From: CAIKMD01 sp963729935
GTDB lineage: Bacteria > Pseudomonadota > Alphaproteobacteria > ATCC43930 > CGMCC-115725
DNA: 64,000 bases
Direction: 5' to 3'
Assembly (NCBI GenBank): GCA_963729935.1
Contig: CAVSPW010000004.1
Coordinates: 124,001-188,000 of the forward strand
Shown here: positions 1 to 8,318 of the stretch, piece after piece
Layout of the letters: each line of letters opens with the position of its first letter
How positions within the stretch are numbered: the first letter of the stretch is position 1
Translations under genes and position numbers: made by a program
Notes under the pieces: model-generated
Databases searched by the model: none
Told to the model about the DNA's origin: nothing
The model's input: the letters and a program-made list of their open reading frames with translations, nothing else

Positions 1-41
1 TTCTGCCGGTCGATGGCGGGCATGCGGTGAGCGTGGTTTAG
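1..41 (+). CDS. 3' end of an SDR-family oxidoreductase (partial)
   Basis: The third forward frame runs in from outside the window and reads LPVDGGHAVSVV before a TAG at 39-41. An (L/I)xVDGG segment close to the C-terminus is typical of short-chain dehydrogenases/reductases, where it follows the last strand of the Rossmann fold. The next gene starts one base after this stop, so the two are probably co-transcribed and translationally coupled. Only thirteen codons are visible, so the assignment rests on this one motif. Confidence 0.45.
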   Translation, partial: LPVDGGHAVSVV

Positions 42-42
42 C

Positions 43-1482
43 GTGCCGCGCGATCTGCCGCTCGAGGCGGGCAATCTCTTTCGTTTTATCATCGAGAAGA
101 CCGGTGCCGATTTCCTGACCGGCGCGCGGGTGAGCGCGTTGCCGGGCGGCGCGGTGCTGCGCCATGAGCGCCTCGATTTCCAATTGTGCGGCGGAGCCTT
201 CGCCGGACCGCAAAGCTGGGTCCTGCGCACGGAAGGCGCAACCAGGCTCGGCATCGGTCTGACGCGGGCGCAGGAATTCTCCCTCCAGCGCACGCTCTTC
301 AAAGCGGGGCTTGCCGTGGCCGAGCCGCTTTTCATGTGCTGCGATGAAGAGGTGCTGGGCGCGCCCTTCTATCTGATGCGCCGGTGTGAAGGCGTTGCGT
401 TGGGCGATGCCATCGTGGGGGAGGGCGAGAACGAGGCGCTCGCGACGGCCTTGGGCAAGGAATTGGCGCGCCTCCATACGCTCGATCTTCGGCGCGCCCT
501 CCAATTCCTGGGCGTTCCGCCCGGAGACGCGGCGGCGGCGCGGCTGACGGAACTTGAGCGCCATCTTGCCGCGGACGATGATCCGCATCCGGCCGCCGAA
601 TTCGCGCTGCGCTGGCTCGCGCGCGAGAAGCCCGCGCCAGCAAAACCGGTCCTGTGTCACGGCGATTTCCGCACCGGGAATTATCTGGTCGAAGCCGGCG
701 CCCTTGCCGGGGTGCTCGATTGGGATTTCGCGCGATGGAGCGATCCCGATGAGGATATCGGCTGGTTCTGCTCGAAACATTGGCGTTTCGGCGCGCGTGC
801 GCGCGAAGCCGGCGGGATCGCGTCTCGCGCCGCCTTTTATCAAGCCTATGAAGCGGTTGGGGGGCGCTCGATCGTTCCGAGGCGAATCCGTTACTGGGAG
901 GTGATGGCGTCCTTGCGCTGGCTCGTCATCGCTTTGAAGCAGCGCGACCGGTTCTTGAGACAGGGCGAGCGCTCGCTCGATCTCGCGCTGACCGGGCGGC
1001 GCGTCGCCGAATGCGAGCTTGAGATCCTGGTGCTGACGGCGGGCGGGATGAGCAGCCCTCCGCTTTTGTCACAGGCTCCGGCAACCGCGCCCGGCTCGCT
1101 CGGCGGGGAGGGCGCAAGGCGAAGCGACGCCCTGCGCGACCGCCCGAGCGGCGTGGAATTGTCGATGCTGGCGCGCGAAATCGGCGGCGGTGATCCGTTG
1201 GCGGCGCGTTGTGCCGAGATCGCATCGCGCGAGCGCGAGGGAGAGGCCGCGGCATTCGCCACTTGCCGCGCCCGGCTCGCCGCGCGCTATGAGGCGGCCG
1301 ACGATCGTACCTTGCTCGCGCGCTTTGCCGACGATATCCGCGCCGGCGCTTTCGATGCCGCGGGCGCGGCGCGGGATTGGGCCCGTGCGGTGATGACGGA
1401 CATCACGGTGCAGAAGCTGCGCGAAAGCAACCCGGAATTCCTGGCCGCGAACCGGTTCGAGCCGACGGCACCTCAGGATTGA
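43..1482 (+). CDS. Phosphotransferase (APH/choline-kinase fold) with DUF6285-like C-terminal extension
   Basis: Residues about 30-330 carry the aminoglycoside-phosphotransferase/choline-kinase fold. The catalytic loop CHGDFRTGN is at 205-213 and the metal-binding segment LDWDFARWSDP at 225-235. Such kinases in alphaproteobacteria often lie beside acyl-CoA dehydrogenases and SDRs and probably phosphorylate small alcohols or acyl-CoA-related compounds rather than drugs. A low-complexity linker near 335-375 leads into a tail that resembles DUF6285, which is normally a separate gene next to such kinases; here it appears fused and shortened. The start is a GTG one base after the preceding SDR stop. 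The gene converges on and overlaps the lipoprotein gene by 10 bases. Substrate unknown. Confidence 0.75.
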   Translation: MPRDLPLEAGNLFRFIIEKTGADFLTGARVSALPGGAVLRHERLDFQLCGGAFAGPQSWVLRTEGATRLGIGLTRAQEFSLQRTLFKAGLAVAEPLFMCCDEEVLGAPFYLMRRCEGVALGDAIVGEGENEALATALGKELARLHTLDLRRALQFLGVPPGDAAAARLTELERHLAADDDPHPAAEFALRWLAREKPAPAKPVLCHGDFRTGNYLVEAGALAGVLDWDFARWSDPDEDIGWFCSKHWRFGARAREAGGIASRAAFYQAYEAVGGRSIVPRRIRYWEVMASLRWLVIALKQRDRFLRQGERSLDLALTGRRVAECELEILVLTAGGMSSPPLLSQAPATAPGSLGGEGARRSDALRDRPSGVELSMLAREIGGGDPLAARCAEIASREREGEAAAFATCRARLAARYEAADDRTLLARFADDIRAGAFDAAGAARDWARAVMTDITVQKLRESNPEFLAANRFEPTAPQD

Positions 1483-2024
1483 ATGTCGTAGCGGGTCTCG
1501 GCTTCAGGATGCGCCTTCATCAGGGCGCGGAATATCGTCGTAAGGGCATCGAGAGACGTCACGCCACAGCCATCGTCACTCGGCCGCAAATGGAGCGCTG
1601 GCGGATCGATGCCCGGAACGCCGCATTGGCTCGATTGATCGTCGAAGCCGTATTCGTAGATGCGGTGTCCTTCGACCACGATCAGCCCATAGACATAGGT
1701 CGGGTGCGCCTTGTCGCTCAGATCTTCGGCTTGCGCGATATAGCGGTCGGGTCCGATGTGGTGGAGGAGAAAGCGCATGGCTTCGTCGGAATCGTCACTC
1801 TTCAGCACGTAATAGGCGCCCTCGCGGCTCAAGCTCACGGCGCCGTGCAGCTTCCACTTTCCGTCTTCCCAATCGAAATGCTGCCCGCGCAGCGCGGCCC
1901 AGGGGTGATCGGAGGCCGCCGGCGAAATAAGCGGATCCGTCGAGACGAAGCAGCCGCCGAGGCCGAAGGATAGGATGGCGGCGAGGAAACCCGCTATGCG
2001 TGGCACCAAACCGTTCCAGGCCAA
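1473..2024 (-). CDS. Putative lipoprotein of unknown function
   Basis: This 183-residue protein begins with a hydrophobic signal (residues 8-24) ending in the lipobox LGGC, with Cys25 as the predicted lipidation site, so it is probably an envelope lipoprotein. The mature part is mixed polar with no domain I recognise; residues 35-125 look like a compact beta-rich fold. The start is taken as the TTG at 2024 because a GAGGGAG sequence precedes it at suitable spacing; a GTG six codons later would also keep the signal. It is transcribed away from the CHAD gene boundary in the same direction as that gene. Confidence 0.6.
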   Translation of the reverse strand: MAWNGLVPRIAGFLAAILSFGLGGCFVSTDPLISPAASDHPWAALRGQHFDWEDGKWKLHGAVSLSREGAYYVLKSDDSDEAMRFLLHHIGPDRYIAQAEDLSDKAHPTYVYGLIVVEGHRIYEYGFDDQSSQCGVPGIDPPALHLRPSDDGCGVTSLDALTTIFRALMKAHPEAETRYDIQS

Positions 2025-2071
2025 GGCGCTACTCCCTCGCGTGACGCGCCGCGATCACGCGCCGCAATTGT

Positions 2072-3001
2072 CTATTCTTCTTTCCAGAATGGCGTCGCCT
2101 TGCGCAATTTCTTCGCGACAGGTGGAACGCGCTGTCGGCGGGCTTCGATCTCATGCGCCAGCCAACCATTGGCAAGGCCTTGCGGCCGCGAGGAGAGCGG
2201 CAATTCTGCAATGAGATCGCGCGCCACGAGCGCGTCATTCAGGTGGCCAAGCGCATCCTGCACCGCGATCACGTGTTCGAGATAGTCATCGACGCGCTCT
2301 TTATCGAATAAAGTTTCAAACATTTCAATCGGGTATCGAATTTTCTTCGCTTGAATCCTAAGCTCATGAAAGGATTCCTGGTGGTCGAGATCCATGGCCT
2401 TCAAACGCTTTCGCAGCCGGCGGTGATGTTTTGCCAGAAGTGCGATGGCGAAGTCTTTGAGATTACTGTGCCACGCGTCAGCGAATTCCGGTCGCGGATG
2501 GTGCAGCCACGCGGCGGCGTCGATCGCCGCCGCAACTTCGTTGGCCTCGGCATGGAAGTTGACCGGATCGGGCAGGGCGCGTCGCCTTGCGTCGCGAGCA
2601 CAAGCCTCGAGCTCCAGCAGTGCCGGCTCGTCCGGCAGCGAGGCTGCCATCGGCCGCAAGGTTCCTGTAAGGAAAACGTCCCATTCCCGCACCCGGCTGT
2701 AGCGTTTGCCGAGCGCGGAAAGCCGCGCGCCCAGAACCCGTCGCTCGGCATCGGGCAGAACCTCCCGAAAAGCGGAGATGAGCGAGCGCAAGCGCCGCAA
2801 CCCGACGCGGAACCGGTGCACGGCCTCGGGTCGGTCCGATTCGCCGCGATGGCTGGGATGGCGGAGGCTGCGCAGAGCGGTCGCCAGCATCAACTGAACC
2901 CCGGCGCCGACCGTCGTATGGGAGGAGATCGTTGGCGACGTGCTCGACCCGATCTCGATGACGGGAGCCGTCGCCAAGTTGCGCCTCGCCGTCTCAGTCA
3001 T
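2072..3001 (-). CDS. CHAD domain-containing protein
   Basis: The sequence matches the CHAD family: a helical protein rich in conserved His, Arg and Lys. Visible hallmarks are VHRFRVGLRRLRS at 61-73 and FHELRIQAKKIRY at 211-223, the two basic helices that face each other in the fold. CHAD domains bind polyphosphate and several are known to localise to polyphosphate granules. There is no adjoining CYTH domain, so this is the stand-alone form. The ATG follows GGAGG at good spacing. A phasin gene lies about 1.5 kb away, so two granule-type proteins are close together. Any enzymatic role is unproven. Confidence 0.85.
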   Translation of the reverse strand: MTETARRNLATAPVIEIGSSTSPTISSHTTVGAGVQLMLATALRSLRHPSHRGESDRPEAVHRFRVGLRRLRSLISAFREVLPDAERRVLGARLSALGKRYSRVREWDVFLTGTLRPMAASLPDEPALLELEACARDARRRALPDPVNFHAEANEVAAAIDAAAWLHHPRPEFADAWHSNLKDFAIALLAKHHRRLRKRLKAMDLDHQESFHELRIQAKKIRYPIEMFETLFDKERVDDYLEHVIAVQDALGHLNDALVARDLIAELPLSSRPQGLANGWLAHEIEARRQRVPPVAKKLRKATPFWKEE

Positions 3002-3146
3002 TTTTTTGCCTCCGGGGCTTGCTGCTCTTGTACCGTTTCGAGTTGTCGCGCGGCAAGCCAGCGAATTTGAAATCCTGTGGATAACTATTGGGCCGGCAGA
3101 GGCGCGTGCTAGATTAACAACTTAGAGCTGAAAGCCGAGGTCTTAA

Positions 3147-4085
3147 ATGAAGCCGGAGATCGTGGTCGCGCCGCGCCTTCTGGAGCCCGTGATGGCGGGG
3201 CTAGCAGAGTTCTTCACCGTCCACGCCTTGTGGCAGGCCCCCGATCCGGTGGCTTTCCTCGCCCCGCTCAAGGAGAAAATCCGCGGCTTCGCGAGTTTCA
3301 CGGGCTATCGCATTCCTGCAGAGCTGATCGCGGCCTTGCCGCGGCTCGAGATCATCGCGACGATGAGCGTCGGCACCGACCATATCGACTTGCAGGCGGC
3401 ACGCGCGCGCGGCATCGCCGTCACCTATGCGCCCGACGTTTTGACCGATTGCGTCGCCGATATCGGAATGGCGCTGGTGCTGGCGGTGGCGCGGCGCATC
3501 GTCGTCGCCGACCGATTCGTGCGCGAAGGCCGCTGGCTCGAGGGCGGATTTCCGCTCGCGACCAAAATCGGCGGCGCGACCATGGGAATCCTGGGTCTGG
3601 GGCGCATCGGCAAGGCCATCGCCAAGCGCGCCGAAGCCTTCGGTATGCGCATCGTCTATTTCGGCCGCCACCGCCAAGCCGAGGTGCCTTACCCGTTTTT
3701 CGAGGATTTGCGCGCGATGGCGCGCGAGAGCGACTACCTGATGCTGACCGCGCCCGGCGGGCCCGCGACGCGCCATCTGGTCGATGCCGCGGTTCTCGAA
3801 GCGCTGGGGCGCGAGGGCGTGCTCATCAACATCGCGCGCGGCAGCGTGGTCGATGAGCCGGCGATGGTCGCGGCCCTGGTCGAGGGCCGGCTCGGCGGCG
3901 CCGGGCTCGACGTCTATGAAGATGAGCCGCGTGTGCCCGAGGCGTTGATGAAACTCGACAATGTCGTGCTGCTGCCGCATCTCGCCAGCGCAACCATGGC
4001 GACGCGCCTCGCCATGGGCCGGCTCATGATCGAGAATTTGCGGGCGCATTTCGCCGGCAAGCCGCTGCTCACCCCGGTGGCGTAA
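3147..4085 (+). CDS. 2-hydroxyacid dehydrogenase, glyoxylate/hydroxypyruvate reductase type
   Basis: This 312-residue protein has the usual length and layout of D-isomer-specific 2-hydroxyacid dehydrogenases, which reduce 2-oxoacids such as glyoxylate or hydroxypyruvate with NAD(P)H in the cytoplasm. The nucleotide-binding loop GLGRIG is at 150-155. The catalytic triad is intact: Arg231 in INIARGS, Glu260 in DVYEDEP and His278 in LLPHLAS. It is divergent from the CHAD gene across a 145-base gap and is monocistronic. The ATG is preceded by a weak GAGG. Substrate is inferred from the family only; a second, more distant member lies at 58075-59073. Confidence 0.85.
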   Translation: MKPEIVVAPRLLEPVMAGLAEFFTVHALWQAPDPVAFLAPLKEKIRGFASFTGYRIPAELIAALPRLEIIATMSVGTDHIDLQAARARGIAVTYAPDVLTDCVADIGMALVLAVARRIVVADRFVREGRWLEGGFPLATKIGGATMGILGLGRIGKAIAKRAEAFGMRIVYFGRHRQAEVPYPFFEDLRAMARESDYLMLTAPGGPATRHLVDAAVLEALGREGVLINIARGSVVDEPAMVAALVEGRLGGAGLDVYEDEPRVPEALMKLDNVVLLPHLASATMATRLAMGRLMIENLRAHFAGKPLLTPVA

Positions 4086-4116
4086 GCGCGGTCGAGTATT
4101 CGGGGCGCAATGATCT

Positions 4117-4308
4117 TCAGGATTCGGTGATTTCGAGAACCGTGATGCGCCGGTCGCCTTCGAGAAGCTCGAAACCGCGAGCATAGACCTTGTCCGCGAA
4201 AGACTTTCGCGCGAGCGCCACCGCTTCGTCGTCATCGTCGCAATGTAGGGTCTCGGCGCCGACGAGCTGGCCCTCCGATCCGAGGAAGTAACAACGATAT
4301 TGAGCCAT
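4117..4308 (-). CDS. Small conserved-type hypothetical protein (63 aa)
   Basis: A soluble 63-residue protein starting MAQYRCYFLG, with an acidic stretch HCDDDDEA near residue 26. The ATG at 4308 is chosen over upstream in-frame starts because GGGAGG precedes it by five bases. Short proteins beginning with a similar YRxYF...G segment and an alternating beta/helix pattern are common in alphaproteobacteria but have no assigned function. It lies convergent to the 2-hydroxyacid dehydrogenase gene and downstream of the phasin gene on the same strand. Confidence 0.6.
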   Translation of the reverse strand: MAQYRCYFLGSEGQLVGAETLHCDDDDEAVALARKSFADKVYARGFELLEGDRRITVLEITES

Positions 4309-4438
4309 GACGTCCTCCCTTCGGCTCAGCATTGGATCGAATATTGCTTTGATCAATCGCTCGGCATTTTGAATATCATGCCACATCGCCATCGGCCGCG
4401 CCAATGACGCCGGCGTGATCTCCGACTCGGGCCGTGCA

Positions 4439-4822
4439 TCAAAGCGGCGAGAGAGTTGCTTCGGCTGCTTCGGTCTGCAGCGACGAGAGATTCTCGTTGG
4501 CGACGCTCACCGCGATCTCGGAAAGCTTCCCGGCTTCGGCGAGGTATTGCTCGGCAGCCTTTTCGGCGTAGCGCCGCTGGCATTCGAGCGCATCCATCGG
4601 GTTGCGGCACCCGACAAGCACTTGCCACGTCTCCGTGTCCTCGCGCAGGCGCGCTTGGGTGAAGCGGCTCATCTCCTCGGTGAAAGCGGAAATCCCGCGC
4701 GCCCAGGAGCGGAACGCTCGCTCGTTGATCGCCAAAAGCGAGCTGAGCTGTCCATCCCATCCTTTGGCGGGCGCGTGGAGCGGGGACCTGGACGATGGTC
4801 TTGCGCGGGGTTGATCGGGCAT
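4439..4822 (-). CDS. Phasin family protein
   Basis: A 127-residue helical, mostly amphipathic protein. The central part (about 30-110) has the pattern of the alphaproteobacterial phasin_2 group: SWARGISAFTEEMSRFTQAR, a CRNPMDALECQRRYAE segment and a C-terminal helix ending in ENLSSLQTEA. Phasins coat polyhydroxyalkanoate granules. The ATG has GGAGG upstream. A PHA synthase is encoded at 36324-38324, so granule formation is expected in this organism. It precedes the small gene at 4117-4308 by 130 bases on the same strand. Confidence 0.75.
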   Translation of the reverse strand: MPDQPRARPSSRSPLHAPAKGWDGQLSSLLAINERAFRSWARGISAFTEEMSRFTQARLREDTETWQVLVGCRNPMDALECQRRYAEKAAEQYLAEAGKLSEIAVSVANENLSSLQTEAAEATLSPL

Positions 4823-4925
4823 GAGGGCCTCCCATGTTTCAATGCACTTGAACAGAGCATGTTTGAGGGAAGCACAGCTTGATCTGAATCAAGAAGGCTG
4901 CACGCCGGCGCGGCGAAGTTTGCGC

Positions 4926-5222
4926 TCAGGCGGGACCGAAGAGCGTATTGTCGCGCAAATCCCCGGCACGCGCGCGCTCGAGCTCCTGGCTGTAACGCCT
5001 GAGCGCATAGGCTTCGGTGACGAAGCCGAGCAGGCTGTGATCGGTCGCGCTGGCGACGACTGGCAAGGCTTCGAGCTCGGCGGTGAGGAAAAGATCGAGC
5101 GCCGCGCGCACGTTTTGTTGCGGCAGCAAAAATTGATTTGCGCCCTGACGCAGGTCGCCTGCGGTCATGGTGGCGAGTTTGTCGTCGAGGTCGGGATTAT
5201 GCGCGTCGGCGGTGAGAATCAT
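4926..5222 (-). pseudogene. Displaced C-terminal CBS-domain part of the ClC channel gene
   Basis: This reading frame begins inside the 3' end of the ClC gene and encodes MILTADAHNPDLDDKLAT, then a complete second CBS motif (NVRAALDLFLTAELEALPVV, LLGFVTEAYALRRY). It is the natural continuation of the ClC protein, not an independent gene: in this frame the residues just before the Met read AGNYAG, which fits directly onto LLDE of the upstream frame if one base is removed. The ATG has no ribosome-binding site. It may be a true lesion, a sequencing error in a three-base run, or, less likely, programmed frameshifting. Confidence 0.75.
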
Positions 5223-6864
5223 GCCGGCGTAATTCCCGGCTTTCGTCGAGAAGGAAAGCGCGCTTCGTTCCGCCCAGGGGGAATTGCCGGCGCAGCTCGG
5301 CGAGCGGCAGGTCCTCGGCGACGGTGTGCACGTCGCGTCGCATCAGCTTGATCGCCGTCATATCTCGCACCCAGCCGATATCGGCGGCGCCGCGGATCGG
5401 AACGCCGCGGACGTGGAAGCGCCAGGTGGCGAAGGAATAGCCGAAGCCCACGCGCACGATCATCGAGGCGACGATGACACCGACCATGACCCCGATCGAG
5501 GCGTAGAAATTCGCGGTGAGCTCGAGGATCAGGAGGATCATCGTCACCGGCGCGCCGACGATGGCCGTCGCCATCGATCCCATGCCGACGAGCGTGTAGG
5601 CGATCTGATCGGGTGGATGGAACGGCGTCAAACGCTGCACGATCACGGCGCAAGCGGCGCCGAACAGCGCGCCCAAGAACAGCGACGAGCTGAACAGGCC
5701 GCCGCGAAATCCGGAGCCCACGGAAATCGAGGATGCGAGCGCCTTGGCCGGGATCAGCAGAAGCAGAAAGAGCGGCGGGATCTGGCCGGCGATGACTTCC
5801 TGGATCGCGCCATGGCCGCTGCCTAGAACCTGCGGCAGGAAGAAGGCGATGGCGCCGACCACCAATCCGCCCAGCATCGGGCGCGCCCAGACCGGCACGG
5901 CATAGCGGCGGATCACTCGCTCGATCCAGGTGACGCCCAGCATGGTGACGATGCCGATCCCGGCCGCGATCGCCCCCATGAGCGCGAAGATCACGAAGTC
6001 GCGCCCGTGGATCTCCATCGCCTCCGAGACGAAAAAGAGCGGGTCCGATCCAACCGTCCATCGCGTGGCGAAGGTCGCGGCCAGCGCGGCGACCGTCACC
6101 GGCGCCAGCACGGCGGTCGAATAATTGCCGATGATGAGCTCGAAGGCATAGAACGCACCGGCCAGCGGCGCGTTGAAGGCAGCGGCGATGGCGGCGGCCG
6201 CGCCGCAGCCGACCAGCGTGCGCAGATCGTCGCGCCGCACCCGCAAGGCTTCGCCGAGATTCGATGAAAAGCCGGCACCGAGCTGGGTATAGGCGGCCTC
6301 GAGCCCGACCGACGCGCCGAACCCGCCCGAGAGCACGGTGAGCACGGTGAGATTGATGCTGTCGATCAAGGACATCTTGCCGCCGTAAAGGGCATTGGCC
6401 TCGATCGCGTCGACCACTTCGCGCGGCCGGACGCGGCGGATCGCCAGGGTGACCGCGCCCACGGCCAGACCGCCGATGCAGGGAACGACCAATACCTTCC
6501 ACCAGGTGAGGTCGATGCCTTCGCTCAAGAGCCGGTGGGCGGACAGGCCGAAATTCACCTCGTGCAGCAGCTGCATGGTCCCGCGCACGGCGACGACGCC
6601 GAGACCGACCGCCAGGCCGATAAGCCCGCTGAAGATGGTGAGCACCACCTCGTTGCTGCGCAGATGACGGCGCTCGAGTTGGCGCAGCAAGGCGCGCCAG
6701 CGCAGCCGCAAAAAGAATCGCGCAGCCCGCCAATCGACCAAAAATCGGCTCCAGGGCAGGGCGCGCGAGTAGGTCGCGGGCGGCGATTTCCTGGGCTCCG
6801 AATCAAGCGCCATCTTCATGCATCCCAATCGCGGCGCGGAGTTGGTGATGCGCGCGACCCACAT
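5197..6864 (-). CDS. ClC-family chloride channel/transporter, C-terminus cut by a frameshift
   Basis: A multi-pass membrane protein of the ClC family, which carries chloride or exchanges it for protons. Visible signatures are GFGASVGLEAAYTQLGAGF near 180-200, with the gating-type glutamate in GLEAAY, GSGHGAIQEV near 355, and GSGFRGGLFSSSLFLGA near 385-400. The first CBS domain begins around residue 500 (WVRDMTAIKLMRRDV). The frame is then lost after LLDE and ends in about 15 unrelated residues; the rest of the CBS pair continues in another frame at 4926-5222. Removing one A from the AAA run (TTT at 5241-5243 on the plus strand) restores LLDEAGNYAGMILTADA. The true start may be one of the in-frame ATGs at 6819 or 6813. 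Confidence 0.8.
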   Translation of the reverse strand: MWVARITNSAPRLGCMKMALDSEPRKSPPATYSRALPWSRFLVDWRAARFFLRLRWRALLRQLERRHLRSNEVVLTIFSGLIGLAVGLGVVAVRGTMQLLHEVNFGLSAHRLLSEGIDLTWWKVLVVPCIGGLAVGAVTLAIRRVRPREVVDAIEANALYGGKMSLIDSINLTVLTVLSGGFGASVGLEAAYTQLGAGFSSNLGEALRVRRDDLRTLVGCGAAAAIAAAFNAPLAGAFYAFELIIGNYSTAVLAPVTVAALAATFATRWTVGSDPLFFVSEAMEIHGRDFVIFALMGAIAAGIGIVTMLGVTWIERVIRRYAVPVWARPMLGGLVVGAIAFFLPQVLGSGHGAIQEVIAGQIPPLFLLLLIPAKALASSISVGSGFRGGLFSSSLFLGALFGAACAVIVQRLTPFHPPDQIAYTLVGMGSMATAIVGAPVTMILLILELTANFYASIGVMVGVIVASMIVRVGFGYSFATWRFHVRGVPIRGAADIGWVRDMTAIKLMRRDVHTVAEDLPLAELRRQFPLGGTKRAFLLDESRELRRHDSHRRRA

Positions 6865-7188
6865 TCAAGCCGGGTTTTTTCGCGGGCAAGCGAACCAAGC
6901 CAAGCATAGAGCATAGATATGTAACGTTTTCGTTTCCGTTGAAATTCCTTTGTGCCGCGACAGGCCGTCGCGGGTCGCAGCCATGCCCCAAGCGCTTGGC
7001 AAGGCCTTTGGCGCGGGACCGGACAGCCCTTTGCTACCGTCCCCCGGGCGCGGCCGCCAACGGGCTTTCCCCCGGCCGCTTCCGGCGTCTAGGCCGCCTT
7101 TTCGACGATCGACCGGCCGCGTCGGCGTTGTTTGCGGTCGGCGATCGGGTAACCTTCGGCGGTCAAGCCGATGAACAGGGAGCGCGCC
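6865..7188. other. Divergent intergenic region between the ClC and TTT-receptor genes
   Basis: These 324 bases separate two divergently transcribed genes and should hold both promoters. I find no convincing ORF with a ribosome-binding site, RNA gene or terminator. A short A+T-richer patch at about 6910-6955 is the most promoter-like part. Nothing else can be supported. Confidence 0.4.
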
Positions 7189-8244
7189 GTGATCACCTTT
7201 TCTCTGAGCCCCATCAAACTCTTGCACCGGCGCTGCTACGCGCTGCTCGTCGTCGCAGCTTTGCTCGGCTTCTGCGCCAAGCCGGCCCTCGCGGACGACG
7301 TCGGTGATTTCTATGCGGGAAAGCAAGTGAGATTGATCGTGGCGACGCCGCCGGGCGGACCCTATGACAGCTATGCGCGCCTGCTTGCCCGCCACCTCGC
7401 CAAGCACATCGCCGGCAGCCCGGCGATCGTGGTCGAGAACATGGCCGGCGCCACCGGCATGCGGGCCGCGAAATACCTCTACGACATCGCGCCCCAGGAC
7501 GGGACGGTGCTCGGCAATCTGCACAACATGATCGCGCTGATCCAAGCGCTCGGCCAGTCGACGGTGAAGCTCGATCCCGCCGCCTTCAATTGGATCGGCA
7601 ATATGACGCGGGAAGTCGGCGACGTCATCGTATCGGCCACGTCGCCGATCAAGACCATCGACGACGCTCGGCGCGTGGAGGTCACGATGGGCGGGGCGGG
7701 GCCGATGTCCCTCGGCGCGATCTATCCCCGCGTGATGAATCGCGTGCTGGGTACGAAATTCCGGCTGATCACCGGCTATGACGGCGCCAACGGCGTCGCG
7801 CATGCCTTGGAGCAGGGCGAAGTCCAAGGTGATGCCGGCGACACCTGGTTTGCCGGTTGGGGACGCACCTATGATTGGTACAAGGCCGGCAAGATCCGGG
7901 TCATCGTGCAGATCGGGGCGCGCTCCCCGGATCTTCCCGGCGTGCCGCTGTTACCGGAACTGGCCCGCAATGACGGCGAGCGGCAACTTCTCGAGCTCTT
8001 CTCGACGCCCTACGTCATCGGCAAGCCGACGGCCGTCGGTCCGAAAGTGCCGTCGGCGCGCGTCGCGGCGTTGCGCGCGGCCTATGCGGCGACGATGTCG
8101 GATCCGGATTTCCTTGCCGATGCCAAGCGACTGGGGATCACCATCACCCCGGTCTCGGGCCCGGAGCTGACGGCCGTGATCAAGCACCTGATGACGCTTT
8201 CGCCGGCCACGCTTCAGCGGGCGAAGGAGATCGCCGCGCCGTGA
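7189..8244 (+). CDS. Tripartite tricarboxylate transporter (TTT) substrate-binding protein, Bug family
   Basis: A periplasmic receptor of the Bug/TctC type. A hydrophobic signal sequence ends at about KPALADD, after which the mature protein begins with the family pattern FYAGKQVRLIVATPPGGPYD, followed by VVENMAGATGMRAAKYLY and APQDGTVLG. Bug proteins capture carboxylic acids for TctA/TctB membrane partners, but no such genes lie nearby, which is common for this family. The GTG at 7189 is preferred because AGGGAG sits six bases upstream; an in-frame ATG at 7171 is the alternative. It may supply the substrate of the Rieske oxygenase encoded 74 bases downstream. Confidence 0.85.
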   Translation: MITFSLSPIKLLHRRCYALLVVAALLGFCAKPALADDVGDFYAGKQVRLIVATPPGGPYDSYARLLARHLAKHIAGSPAIVVENMAGATGMRAAKYLYDIAPQDGTVLGNLHNMIALIQALGQSTVKLDPAAFNWIGNMTREVGDVIVSATSPIKTIDDARRVEVTMGGAGPMSLGAIYPRVMNRVLGTKFRLITGYDGANGVAHALEQGEVQGDAGDTWFAGWGRTYDWYKAGKIRVIVQIGARSPDLPGVPLLPELARNDGERQLLELFSTPYVIGKPTAVGPKVPSARVAALRAAYAATMSDPDFLADAKRLGITITPVSGPELTAVIKHLMTLSPATLQRAKEIAAP

Positions 8245-8318
8245 GCCAGAAGCAAGTCATTCGATTTGGTTTCGGAATCGGCTAGGATTACCGACGCGAT
8301 CTTTCGGGAGGATCCGCA

